A stretch of 64,000 bases of DNA from Bimastos eiseni. Taxonomy: Eukaryota; Annelida; Clitellata; Crassiclitellata; Lumbricidae. Positions 46,105-56,339 of this stretch are shown here, in pieces (within the stretch, counting starts at the first letter, position 1; the number at the start of each line of letters is the position of its first letter). The stretch covers positions 8,460,809 through 8,524,808 of the forward strand of contig OY365822.1 of NCBI GenBank assembly GCA_959347315.1, written 5' to 3'. Under the pieces are notes generated by a model. The model was not told the origin of the DNA. It did not search any database and saw only the letters and a program-made list of their open reading frames with translations. The position numbers and the translations under genes are program-made.

Positions 46105-46330
46105 GGAATCTATAAATAGGGAAACGACCGGATATAAGTCCTTATAGTGTTTTCCCCTCTACGCACATCATTGAGTACAATGAGTAGCAAAGTCAGCCCA
46201 TATTCCATACGGAGAGTTGCTCATCTCCTTATCTTAGGCCCTTGAACCGGCAATGGACAAATTCCAAGGTCCTGGACACAGAGCCAGTGATATCCAAGGA
46301 CTTGCTGTTTACTTCCCAGTTTACTGCTTG
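46105..46330 (+). repeat. Dispersed repeat, copy 1 (second copy 59525-59735)
   Basis: GTCAGCCCATATTCCATAC, TTAGGCCCTTGA, CCAAGGTCCTGGACAC and GACTTGCTGTTTACTTCCCA occur in the same order in both places. A tRNA-SINE-like segment (ACGGAGTCGAACCCGTAACC) follows at 46380-46410. Confidence 0.75.
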
Positions 46331-46856
46331 GTGACAGAGGCACATGTGCGCAAACAACTTGCCCAGGGTCGTTATAACTGACACGGAGTCGAACCCGTAA
46401 CCGCGAGCGAGGATACGCATGTGTAGGCATATTATAAAGAATTTGCATTGCGTATTATATAACTTTAAAAATTCTTTAAATTTGGTTTGAATCATTAAAA
46501 CATGTTTTGGATCAAATTTTTGATACTTTCGAAGCTAGTCATCAGCAGGTAACGTTTTACGAGATTTAAAGGTACTTAGTGAAAAGGTACCGTACATGGA
46601 GGGGGGCTTAAAGTTTGCAAAACAGTAGATATTTAGTTCGAGATTTCTGCACCACCTGTACCCTTCAACTATAATTTGTACAATGTTTGTGGGAAGATGA
46701 AGCGGCTGTGTATGCCTGCCCTTATATGCCGAGGCTAAGAAAATGCAGCTGCTAACACAAGTTTCATACCTATTGTTACCTCTTGGGCTAGCTTAAGGGA
46801 CTGCTCAAGATTATTCTATGTGTAATATGGTTGTGGCTAGTCTAGGACATTACCCT

Positions 46857-46883
46857 CTATATATATATATATATAATATATAT

Positions 46884-46924
<41 letters not shown>
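46857..46924. repeat. (AT)n microsatellite
   Basis: Nearly uninterrupted AT dinucleotides. Confidence 0.97.
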
Positions 46925-46927
<3 letters not shown>

Positions 46928-47592
46928 CAAAATCATTGGCAACGTTGGCCTTGTAGGTCCTGCAGATAAACGTGTACTCAGTTTATGACACGGCAAAACG
47001 GCAAGAAATTCCCACAAGAATAGGTGAAATTCTCTTTTATAGATTAGAAATTATTTTGGCCTTCACTGATCCAAGCCGTATAAATATTTAGGGCCTACCT
47101 CAGCGGCTTACTTCTCTGCAGTTAAAAATGTATGGTAGCCTAATTAATGGCATAATATATATATATAAAAGCCTACCCAAGAGGCTGTGTGAATTAGTAA
47201 CCAAGTGATGAAGGCACTGAGGTGAGTGACTAGATTTCACGAACAAGGAACGACAGGCAGGAGAGAACAGCAACAAATACTCTCCTCAAATACTCTTACC
47301 CTCCCGTACCTACAATACTCTCATATATATATGTATATATATATATTTGATTCGTCTAATTCGCTTTCGAATGAGGGACACGTATGATCTAATATCGATT
47401 ACTGCGTATAGGTTCCATTGCAATTGGAAAATGAATCATCATGGTGTTTATTATATTGTCTTTACTTTCTCAGCTTGTAATTGTCTGCTAAGTAAGTCTT
47501 TCTTAGTTATCATAACTATGAATTTGAAGTCAATTTTTGAGGAATCATTCTGCGGTCTCTGAGTAGATTGAACGTAAAAACTGTTTGATATG

Positions 47593-47734
47593 CAGAGGCG
47601 GCGATCCGGGGGGGTTCGAGGGGACAAGTCCCCCCTTTTACAGAGAGAGAACACGTTATACGTTTGTTCTCCACATTTCCTACTCCTCTCATTGGGTCCT
47701 CCCCCCCACCTGTCAAACGAGATCGCCGCCTCTG
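47593..47734. mobile_element. 142-bp hAT-like MITE
   Basis: CAGAGGCGGCGATC at the left and GATCGCCGCCTCTG at the right are perfect inverted 14-mers. Flanking TTGATATG and TTGATAGG (7 of 8) fit an 8-bp target duplication. Confidence 0.85.
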
Positions 47735-47944
47735 TTGATAGGCACTACAATTAAATATTAAAAGCTCTTATTGACAATTATGTGAATTGTAGTGCACCTT
47801 TGAAGCTGGTTTATGTGAAGCCAAACAGTGAAATTCTGACAGAATGGGCAGTCATAATGAGCCGCCATTTAAGTGATGACCACGCATTCAAAGTGTTGGA
47901 GAAAGAGTCATATAACACTATGGATAAACCAGGGTCGCATATGA

Positions 47945-48268
47945 AGGAAGCATTTGAACGTGCCAAAATACACTGAAGACGCGCACACTTCCTCTCCGAG
48001 CGACGACCAAATTTTTTGGTCATCGTTTACCTCGACGTCCAAAAAGATCGACATAGCAAGGACCTTCGCTGGAAACAGAGGCACCGTCATGGAAATTGAT
48101 ATACCTGGTGGCTCAAGAGCAGCACAAATAAGTGGATATTCACCGTTTGCAGAAGATGAGGTCATACTAATTCCTCTGGAAAGCTTCGACTTCGTTGGCT
48201 GTCAAGCAGAGATAATGTTATTTAAAACCTCCGCTGCACAACCATACACCTATTCGACACTATGGTGA
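47945..48268 (+). CDS. Mono-ADP-ribosyltransferase-like C-terminal fragment
   Basis: The frame is open from 47945 to a TGA at 48266. It contains FWSSFTSTSKK, a beta-strand GTVMEIDIPGG and AEDEVILIPLESFDFVG, the STS and E-x-E motifs and spacing of arginine-type ADP-ribosyltransferases, which transfer ADP-ribose from NAD to protein side chains. The conserved N-terminal Arg motif (Y-R-G type) is not visible upstream in this frame. A different frame, 47782-47976, holds another 64-codon open stretch ending inside this one, so either an intron or a frameshift separates them. Probably a terminal exon or a pseudogene. Confidence 0.6.
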   Translation, partial: RKHLNVPKYTEDAHTSSPSDDQIFWSSFTSTSKKIDIARTFAGNRGTVMEIDIPGGSRAAQISGYSPFAEDEVILIPLESFDFVGCQAEIMLFKTSAAQPYTYSTLW

Positions 48269-48284
48269 TTAAGACTGCATCCAA

Positions 48285-48551
48285 TTAATATATTATAACT
48301 AACTTTGGTCGAAATTTCATAATGATTTGCCTACTCCGTTGAGTCTGCTCAGAAGTCCTCTCCACATGACTCAGAACAAATGTGAAGCCGTAGAAGATGA
48401 TGTTTCCAGGTGGGAGTAGTGGACCTTTCGTCGACTCAAGATGGAATAGTCTATCATACCTCTCTGGCAAACATCTTTCTCTGCAATCTGCTTCCATGCA
48501 ACCTGGAGGTGATGGCTCAACGGGAGGGCGTTGATCGGAGCGAGATTGCAA
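48285..48551 (-). CDS. Unidentified coding-like segment (inverted partner of 49876-49973)
   Basis: An 88-codon open frame containing LPERYDRLFHLESTKGPLLP then PGNIIFYGFTFVLSHVERT. The core ESTKGPLLPPGNIIFYGF is encoded again on the plus strand at 49887-49940 with only two base changes, both synonymous. Function unknown. Confidence 0.4.
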   Translation of the reverse strand: MQSRSDQRPPVEPSPPGCMEADCRERCLPERYDRLFHLESTKGPLLPPGNIIFYGFTFVLSHVERTSEQTQRSRQIIMKFRPKLVIIY

Positions 48552-48624
48552 AGATTGTCAGTCACTTCAAAGATGGTGATAATGTCGGATACAAAGTGGA
48601 ATTTGAAGATGGTTCAGAAGCCAG
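48500..48624 (+). CDS. Possible exon, unidentified, antisense to the preceding entry
   Basis: Reading EVMAQREGVDRSEIAKIVSH then FKDGDNVGYKVEFEDGSEA up to a CCAG|GTCAGT donor. The acidic FEDGSEA context looks protein-like, but no family is recognised and the upstream limit is not defined. Confidence 0.3.
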
Positions 48625-49059
48625 GTCAGTTTTGCACCTGGGAAAAATTAAACATCTTTCTACATGTATCATTTTCCATCTGCTTTCATTTGATGGTAAT
48701 GTTGGTAGTTGTTAGTAGTGTGAATTTTTAAATATCTTTTAATTCCATTCCAGCAACAATTATATTTTGCTGTTTGTTATTGAACACAGGATGATGAGAA
48801 GATTTGTTTGGATGACAGGCCGGCAAGCAGGCTTTCTACTGCATAAGAAAGGTACTCTTGCTAATGTTAGCTTGGTTACTTAAGCATCTCAAAATTCACT
48901 CTCTTCATGGTAGACTAATGTAGCGATTTATCAGATGGCTTTGAAAACATATACAATCGCTTACAACTGTAATTTGATCATTCCCTCCTTGCAGAGTTTA
49001 TAAGTGCTCATTTAAGTTGGGTTGTCATTATTACTCAGTAAGAGCTATAAATATATTGA

Positions 49060-49620
49060 AAGAGGTAGGTTTTCAGTTTTGAGCAAATGTTTTGCTGAGA
49101 GAGTTGAGAATTTGAGGAGACCTGCAACAGCCAAAGACAGGATGTATGTCAGGAACACACTTTCCAGCAGACATTTAACAGAGCTGCAGGTTGTGACTAT
49201 GGATGAGATAATTGTAATTGTAAAAACGAAAATTTCTAAAGCACTGTCAGTAGCAAGCTACTTCTAGGGCGCTTTACAGAACAGTTCACTGTCAAAATAC
49301 AAGCTAAAAAGCTAACGAAATAGAATGATAAATGAGAGCTCCGCAAATTCAACTGACCGCTGCCTCAGATGGCGCGCAGCATGGTAGATGATTTGCATGT
49401 GCTTTGTACCTGAGGAGTGCTAGCTTAAAGCAGATACAATCTAACACAGGAAGCCGGTAGAATAAGAAAGGTCAATAAGGACGATGCTCAATCCAGAACA
49501 TTTGCTTATGTTGGCCCCCCCTAGCTGGAACCATTTTCCAGAAGAACTGTGACTTCAGTTCCTCAGTGTATCTCTTACCTGTTTCAGAAATGCCCGAAGA
49601 CTACTTTGTTTGTTAGTGAC
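49060..49620 (+). mobile_element. LINE reverse-transcriptase C-terminal fragment
   Basis: Near 49470-49600 the reading RKVNKDDAQSRTFAYVGP...WNHFPEEL matches the end of CR1-like reverse transcriptases. 49120-49170 and 49490-49560 both match the minus-strand copy at 54700-55000. Confidence 0.7.
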
Positions 49621-49875
49621 ATCGCTGACTTGAGATTATTTGACGATTACTTCTTAAAATTCAAACCTCGGACTTCTATTGGACAATTTATAAATGGCTT
49701 ACAGGTAGAAATGTGACAATTTACCAGATTTCCTAGATGAGGTGTAAAAAGTGGAATGGAGACGTTTTGAATTTCTATTGTTCAGAATTGAACTTTTATC
49801 CACAGGGTTTTCTGTCATGAACTACTGCAATACTCTGCTGTATAGTAACTAAGTTGACCTTTTGCCTGATTTAAG

Positions 49876-49973
49876 GATTGTCTCCTGAGTCAACAAAAGG
49901 TCCACTACTCCCACCTGGAAACATCATCTTCTACGGCTTCGAATGTGTTGATGTAATCCTACACAAGATGCAG
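49876..49973 (+). CDS. Unidentified exon-like segment
   Basis: Between a weak TTTAAG acceptor and a CAG|GTTTAG site it reads LSPESTKGPLLPPGNIIFYG then FECVDVILHKMQ. Its first half is the inverted duplicate of 48384-48437. Confidence 0.35.
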
Positions 49974-50075
49974 GTTTAGAGAGTAAACCTTGCTAATGCA
50001 TTGTACTAAATGCAGAAAGTTTTGTGAGTGGTTTAGTTGGCATGTATCTGGACATGCATGGTTGTCGATATAGGC

Positions 50076-50382
50076 CAGTGATTCCCAACTTGTGTGCCAC
50101 GAAAAAAATTCTATTATGCTATTAATTAATAATGATTCAAAAGAAAACTCTGCAAAAGAGATATAATGGGTTTTTTTAAAAGCAAATACGTTCAATTGCT
50201 ATAATTTTTTACTGGGTTCTAAACATCTAAATTGACTAGACTGACTAGGTCACTAGAGACAATAAGAATATTAAAATTAGATTATTAGATAGTAGTGACA
50301 GATTTAAAAAATGGCAAGTATTGTTAAGTGTGCTGCATTCTTTCTTAGTGTGCAGAAAGCCAAAACAGGTTGGGAATCACTG
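50076..50382. mobile_element. hAT-type MITE with perfect 8-bp target duplication
   Basis: CAGTGATTCCCAAC...GTTGGGAATCACTG, flanked on both sides by ATATAGGC (50068-50075 and 50383-50390). 307 bp, AT-rich interior with GTGTGCC/TAGTGTGC words, no coding capacity. Confidence 0.92.
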
Positions 50383-50504
50383 ATATAGGCCTATCATAAA
50401 TGAGCAATTTAAACAACTATCACCTCTTTCAAATCTCTATACATTTAAGAATTTTGCAAAAAGTTTGCAGGGAAATATGTGTGACAAAACATGTGAATTA
50501 CAGT

Positions 50505-51215
50505 TGAAAGTAGGGCGTAACCGAGTAGACAATTTCCACCGGGTACCGAATCCGAGTATTTGGATGCACTATTTGCCGGATCCGGGTATGAACCGACTAG
50601 TAGCGGCAAATCTGGCCAGCGACTCGAGAAGCGAGTACCATCCGTAGGCAAAGTGCAGTTAATCTGCCACGTGCACAGCTGCGGAGAACTGTCTATAGTC
50701 GATGCAGTCTATAGCAATCTCCTTCATAAAGCATATCATCGCGCTCTAGGCTATATCAATATACTTATTATTTAATAACTTTTTTGTGAAAAAAATGTAA
50801 AACCTTGTTAGGAAATTTGAAATATGAAGTTATCAACAACGTCTTTACTCTCTAATGTTTACCGGAAAGTGGATGGAGCCAAATCAAGTGGGAAAATTAC
50901 TGATTTGGTTGTCACCTCGGGAATGCAACAAAAGAAATAAAAATATATTAATTAACATCATTATTTTAAAGAAAATTCAATGGAATGTTAAGCTCTTGCT
51001 TAATTAATCAATAACTTACAAGTAAGTCCGTTAGTCCTAAATTTATTTGATGAAAAAATAGTATTTTATAAAAACAATTATTTTATCAAAAAAGTTATTT
51101 TTAGCTATTTGCTGGGGTAATATTTGCCGAGGCGAATACTTCCAAATAGTTCAATATTCGGCCGAGGCGAATGTCCGAGGCGATTTCCGATTATGCCCTA
51201 GTTGAAAGTTTATAT
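50505..51215 (+). mobile_element. Dispersed repeat with CGAATATT/CCGGATCC words, copy 2
   Basis: Longest copy of the family seen at 42365-42735 (inverted) and 52010-52390. Starts near GTAGGGCGTAACCGAGTAGAC and ends near GGCGATTTCCGATTATGCCC. Confidence 0.65.
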
Positions 51216-52009
51216 TCTACTGCATTATTTAGAATTACTGTTGGTATTACAAATATTAAGTACTGATGGATTTTTTTAAATGTCATAGTTTTCTCATAAT
51301 AGTTTTGTGTCCAGTAGATTAGATAGATCAATAGAAAAGAGTAACTGAACAGTGTTCTCATAAAAAGTTGTAAGGTAACCAGCAGCTAATGATTAAGAAT
51401 GCTGTGTGAGTTAATCTAACCAAATATCTTTGTTATTGGTTCATGAATTATCATCGATGGATCTCTAGTGAAACTGAGTTTGTGAATTTGAACATTGCAT
51501 GTATTCCTTTGAACATCGTTGCTACATATTGCAAGATCCAATAAAGCTTTACATCACCAGCTGTCATGATGGTGCAACAAATATAGTTTCGACTTCAAAG
51601 ATCGTAAAGGTTGAACACTACCTGCATTTTGTAGATAGTGTAGACAAAGTTGAAGATGTGACCTGTACTCTGCAGAAGTGTTGCAACATTGCAAATGCAA
51701 TGCACTTCAAAAGATTAGGTAGCTTCAGCAGATAAATAGTTATCTTAAGAACTGGAGCAGAAGATAGCTGATGTACATGAATTGTTGGATATGAATAATC
51801 AGTCTTCACTCACTATACATCCTCAGGCAACTGATTTTAGTTTTTAGAATGTATATTAAATCAACGTTGTTTGCGGCTAGCCGAATTCAAACTGTATTTC
51901 TTAGTTTACATGTTAATCCAGCTATAACACATTATTTTATCGGCCAGCCAAATTTATTTTCAATTTACGGCTTGGGGTCTACCGCAGTTGGTCTCAATTC
52001 ATATCCTTC

Positions 52010-52390
52010 GGTTTGAGATTGAGATTGCAAAAATTAGGGCAATTTCCACCAAGTACCAAATCCGAGTATTTGGATGCACTATTTGTCGGATACGGGTACG
52101 AACCTAATAGCAGTGGAAACTCTGGCACAGCATGTATCATCTGCAGACGAAGCTCAAAATTTCTGACTTTTGCCATTTCGCTTAATGAAAAATTAGCAAA
52201 ATAAAGTTTGTGTCTGTAATAACTACTATTACTACTTCAAATTTTTAATTTTTGCTTTTAGATTGTTAAATGTTTCTAAAAAAGATATTGAATAAAAATT
52301 TTAAATTGTTAACTATTTGTGTGTGTAATATTTGCCAAGGTGAATACTTACTGGGTACATACATCACAGTTATTAATGCCCTATACTGAC
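52010..52390 (+). mobile_element. Dispersed repeat with CGAATATT/CCGGATCC words, copy 3
   Basis: Shares GGCAATTTCCACCAAGTACC, AATCCGAGTATTTGGATGCA and ATATTTGCCAAGGTGAATAC with the other copies, with internal deletions. Confidence 0.6.
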
Positions 52391-52637
52391 AGAACACTGT
52401 TTCTGTTGTATTGCAGCATACTATATAATGATCGAACATAAACTTGCTGACCCAGTAAAACACCTCTTGTCTTGTGCAGAGCTTCTAGTCACTGGAGGTT
52501 TAAGCATCACAATAGAAATGTCAAGTCATGCCACAAAATGCATGTCATGTCACTGTGGGTAAAGAAACCAGTTGTTCCCATGGCAACAGTTTGCTAGATC
52601 TGACCATGACGAAGAAGTGGCATTCAAAAATGCTTAC

Positions 52638-52710
52638 CCCTGCCAAGTCAGTTTTGCCAATCACCTTCACTCCACCAAACCCAATCTGCTCATAAATGTA
52701 CAAATGGTTT
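52638..52710 (-). CDS. Possible exon, unidentified
   Basis: Between GACAG and GGG|GTAAGC it reads NHLYIYEQIGFGGVKVIGKT then DLAG. It looks protein-like, but its entry phase does not fit the neighbouring candidate exon at 52755-52967, so an exon is missing or one call is wrong. Confidence 0.35.
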
Positions 52711-52754
52711 CTGTCAAAGTGAATATAAAAATTCTGCACATATTAATATTATAC

Positions 52755-52967
52755 CTCCATTGCAAGACTGCAGAAATAATTTCCAACCATCGGCGAATGA
52801 CCTCACAAATATTGAACTGTTGGTCGTGGATGGATTGAAGGGAGACAATTGGATGACCATCCTATCCTGTTCCTTCTGCTCGGCAACGTTTTCCACGCAC
52901 GTCAGTATGCAGGTCATTTGACGGAAAGGGGTTTCCAGCAGTGGATCATTCGATGCCGATAACAATG
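52755..52967 (-). CDS. Probable exon, unidentified protein
   Basis: A stop-free 70-codon segment between TTTCAG and GGAG|GTATAA, phase 1 in and out. It reads LLSASNDPLLETPFRQMTCI then LTCVENVAEQKEQDRMVIQL and IFVRSFADGWKLFLQSC. Composition is that of a soluble helical protein; I do not recognise the family. It lies on the same strand as the displaced USP exons at 55 kb, 2.1 kb further along. Confidence 0.5.
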
Positions 52968-53508
52968 CTGAAATCAAGCAAAAGGTCTATTTACTAAGTT
53001 ACTTTACAGCAGAGTAAAACCCGCAGACAGTAACTAAATTTCGTACTAAAAAAGGACAATAGAAATTAAAAACTTCTGTTTTACTTTTTACACCTCATTT
53101 GGAAAATCTGGTGAAATTGCTACATTGCAACATGCAAGTCATTTACAAATGGCATGGTTAAATCTGAGGCTTGAATTTTAAAAAGCAATCCTCAAATAAT
53201 CTCAAAATGTCTAAAGTACCATCAATGGCTAAGCATACAGCACCAGTTTATCTATGAGTGCTGTCATGTCATAAGGGTTGTCATTTTTAACGATGCTTTT
53301 ACAGACTTGTTTGTGCTGTCCTTATTTTGATTTTTTTAAACGTAAAACATATTTCAACCAAGCGCCATACAGACACTGTGTTGTATTGGAACATATAAAT
53401 ATTATGATCAAAACTGAAATTTCTTTGTAATCATCTACAAAAAACATTTGATCGAGTATCACAATAAATTTCATTTCCTTATACTGTGCATATATTAAAT
53501 TATACTTT

Positions 53509-54472
53509 GGGAGTCATTGCATAATTACATAACGCTTGGGTGGGTTGGGTGCTACAAAACGTTACGAAACATTATGGGGGTGGGTGGGTTAACTGAACGT
53601 TACGTAACACTTTTTGTTTTTAAACTAATTGGTAATTGATTGAAAATACTCAATCTTAACTATAAACCAAAGATCAAGTTTTTCTTTGAGTCGCGAATGC
53701 TCAGGAATGGAACGCTCTGACGAAAATAAATTTCTATCAAACAATTTTCTACCAATTTCTCAGCTAACATGAATATATTCAAAATGTCATACGAAAGCAG
53801 GACGACATTTAATATGCAAATCAAGTCTTTTTGATATGCGTCAATATTATGATCGTCTACATTTAACTTCCGCAATATGAACATTTTTTAGATTCGATAT
53901 TAAAACAACCGCTATTTCGAATCGCATCATCTAAAGGCGCATTAGTTAAACACCTCGTGATGGCTGACATGCAAATATGGTCCTAGTCCTACTTATATGA
54001 CCAACAATAACGAACAGGGCCGCCGTACGAAATGGCGGACCAGCTTCCTAAGAGGTCTGGTGATGCCTGCGTTTCTTAAGAAAAGACGCAATCGGGGCAC
54101 GCCCGCTGAGTTCAAAATTCAGTTCCAAGCGAAGCTGGGCTATAACGCTAGTAGGCCTAGCATATACATTTGCACTAAACTAGCATTTAGCCTCATAGCC
54201 TACACAGCGCCTAATATAGTCTCAGATCTCCAAATTTAACTGCCATCAATGGTAGATAATATTTAATATTTTGTTTGCACTTTGATTAAATATTATCTAC
54301 CATGATGGCTGTTAAATTTGGAGACCTGGGACTATATTAGGCTCAGGTAAAACAACACTGAGTTTTGTTCAAAATAAATATGTAATGCTCAGAGGAGTGG
54401 GTGGGTGGATCTATGGGGGTGGGTGGGTCAAAAAAGGCCATTTTCAGCATTACGTAATTATGCAATGACCCC
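53509..54472. mobile_element. Roughly 960-bp TIR element (TGCATAATTACGTAA-type ends)
   Basis: Left end GGGAGTCATTGCATAATTAC, right end GTAATTATGCAATGACCCC, inverted; GGGTGGGTGGG runs lie inside both ends. It contains a long hairpin near its right end. No transposase; no clear target duplication. Confidence 0.65.
54209..54342. repeat. Long inverted repeat (58-59 nt arms, ~17-nt loop)
   Basis: Arms 54209-54267 and 54285-54342, from GCCTAATATAGTC to GACTATATTAGGC, pair with only about four mismatches and one bulge. It is nested in the TIR element at 53509-54472, so it may itself be a smaller MITE or a source of hairpin RNA. Confidence 0.9.
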
Positions 54473-54699
54473 TTGCACTGCACTGACATCTGCAGTATTG
54501 CATCGTGTCAAATTTTTATAAGCCATAATTATTATATTGAGCAACTGAATCAACTCAATCACTCTAAACACTGATGTATACATATACACGCACACATATG
54601 CGCATACATACACACATACCAATGTGAAATAAAAATATACCCTAGCCATGTGCATTTGTACAGTTTGTGCATATTTTTACTGCTGGCTTCCAAAATCTC

Positions 54700-55005
54700 A
54701 ACCTCACTTCTTGGCCACTGTAATTGTAATCAAGCATTTAGTCCTAAGTGCTATTCAACAATTCAGAGGAATTCCCGGCCCAAGTCACTAAAATAGTCTT
54801 CTGCCATCTCTGAAACATGGAGATGAACCGAGGAGCTCAGGCCGCAAATCCTGTGGAAGATGGTTCCAGGGCCCGACATAAGCAATGCTTCTGGACTTAG
54901 CATTAATTTTATCCTTTTGACTAGCAACTGCTGGAAAGTATGTTGTTCTTGACACACATCTGGTCTTTGGCTGGCAATCATTAACATCTTACCTGAGTGT
55001 AACAT
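54700..55005 (-). mobile_element. LINE reverse-transcriptase C-terminal fragment
   Basis: The frame reading KINAKSRSIAYVGPWNHLPQ then DLRPELLGS is the end of a CR1-like reverse transcriptase. It starts about 40 bp after the displaced USP exon at 55045 and matches the plus-strand fragment at 49.1-49.6 kb. Confidence 0.7.
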
Positions 55006-55044
55006 AATGTTTGCAATTTAAAATTGTTGATGTATCTCGCTCAC

Positions 55045-55125
55045 CGTCTTGCTACTCTTGTCTAGTTTCTCCAACTAAAAGAATGCTGACAAGAAGTGGT
55101 TCAGCATCACTGGAGAATCAGCATT
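55045..55125 (-). pseudogene. USP exon with internal stop codon
   Basis: TTTTTAG acceptor, ACG|GTGAGC donor, 27 codons: NADSPVMLNHFLSAFF, TAG, LEKLDKSSKT. The pattern (hydrophobic helix, FF, LEKLD) is the USP segment that precedes the second Cys pair. The TAG at 55077-55075 sits where Gln or Glu is common. An alternative acceptor directly after that TAG (TTCTTTTAG) could skip it but would drop the conserved helix. Confidence 0.55.
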
Positions 55126-55327
55126 CTAAAAACAGACAATAAATACATGAGAAATTATGCAAAAGTCGAATACAAAATCAAAACCATAAAATAACATGAC
55201 AAGGAAAGTTAAAGAGGCCAAAGAAGGAAATTTTGGATAAACCTGAGAAATTTAAACATGCCACAAGAGATAATTCAGATAATCCTGTTAGAAAACATGC
55301 CACTCACAATAATCATGAGCTACTGAC

Positions 55328-55431
55328 CTGTACGACAGGTACTAATATCGTTAGGAATTCTTCCAAAGTATCTCTCTTTCTGCCACAGTCCTCACAAGCG
55401 GGGCAGCTCCTCAACTGACCGGTAAACGTAT
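55328..55431 (-). CDS. Displaced USP exon (zinc-finger Cys pair)
   Basis: TTCAG acceptor, CAG|GTCAGT donor; enters in phase 1, leaves in phase 0. TFTGQLRSCPACEDCGRKRD then TLEEFLTILVPVVQ matches the USP segment F.GQL.S...C..C......F..L.L.. that follows the QDAQEF region. Its entry phase fits the exit phase of the plus-strand exon at 44942-45030 (G + AT gives Asp). The two are on opposite strands, so they cannot be spliced together as arranged. Confidence 0.7.
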
Positions 55432-55884
55432 CTGAACCAAAACAGAGCAGTAATTATTCGCACATGTAGTAAGGCCATTAAACTACAGTTTAACAAGTGG
55501 AAACAAAGTCTTATTTAATGTAATTCTCAAGTTTGCATGGTCCTAGCATCACTTCACCTAAAAGACATCCAAGATTACCCAACTGAATGTATATGTAATG
55601 CTTGCTTTGTACAATAAACAATTTTATCAATTAACAATTCTATAAATGCAGCTGTCATTGTGAACTCCAGGTGTTTTAGATTAAGTACTCTATTTAAAGC
55701 ACCGAGAAAGCACCGAGCACCAGCTAATTGACTATGCCACTTTGCCTAGCTAGTCTGCTAGAGGTGCTTAATAAATATATAAATACGATACGATTCACAA
55801 GAGCTGTGTCAAGTCAGAAGGGGAAAACCATTCTGACATGAAGCAAGGATCTCTTGAGAGGCCTACCAGAAACAATGGTATTTG

Positions 55885-55985
55885 GCATTTTGGCATGGTC
55901 GTCCATGAAAATGTGTCCTTGATCTTCATTACTGACATCAAGAAAAGTAATTTATGCATTTATGGTGCATAAAGTAATGTTGATC
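55885..55985 (+). repeat. Short dispersed repeat, copy 1 (copy 2 at 58150-58250)
   Basis: GGTCGTCCATGAAAATGTGTCC and ATTACTGACATCAAGAAAAG, then TTATGGTGCATAAA, recur with small changes at 58160-58245. Confidence 0.7.
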
Positions 55986-56339
55986 AACTTCTACTTTAGT
56001 TTTCTGCCAATTCGGCAGGTTCGCAAGTCCAATGTCACCACTTCTCTTTGTTCTGGGCCTCTCCTTAATCTTCTTGTAGTCACCTCCTTCCATCATCCAG
56101 TCCAAAATCATTTTTTCGGTGTTCCTCTTGTTTTACTTCCCTTCATTTTTCCCTCGATGATGTTTCGTAGTAGTGAGTCGCCTCTAAGTTGATCAACTAG
56201 CACTTTATAAACCTTCATATAATGAGAATATCTCGCACTTGAAACCCTTAACCCATTAATAACAATTGTCTTGCATTCATTGCCAAACTCTGAGATACAG
56301 TCTAACTTGGAATTCTGGAGACCCGAGAGAATTTAGCCA

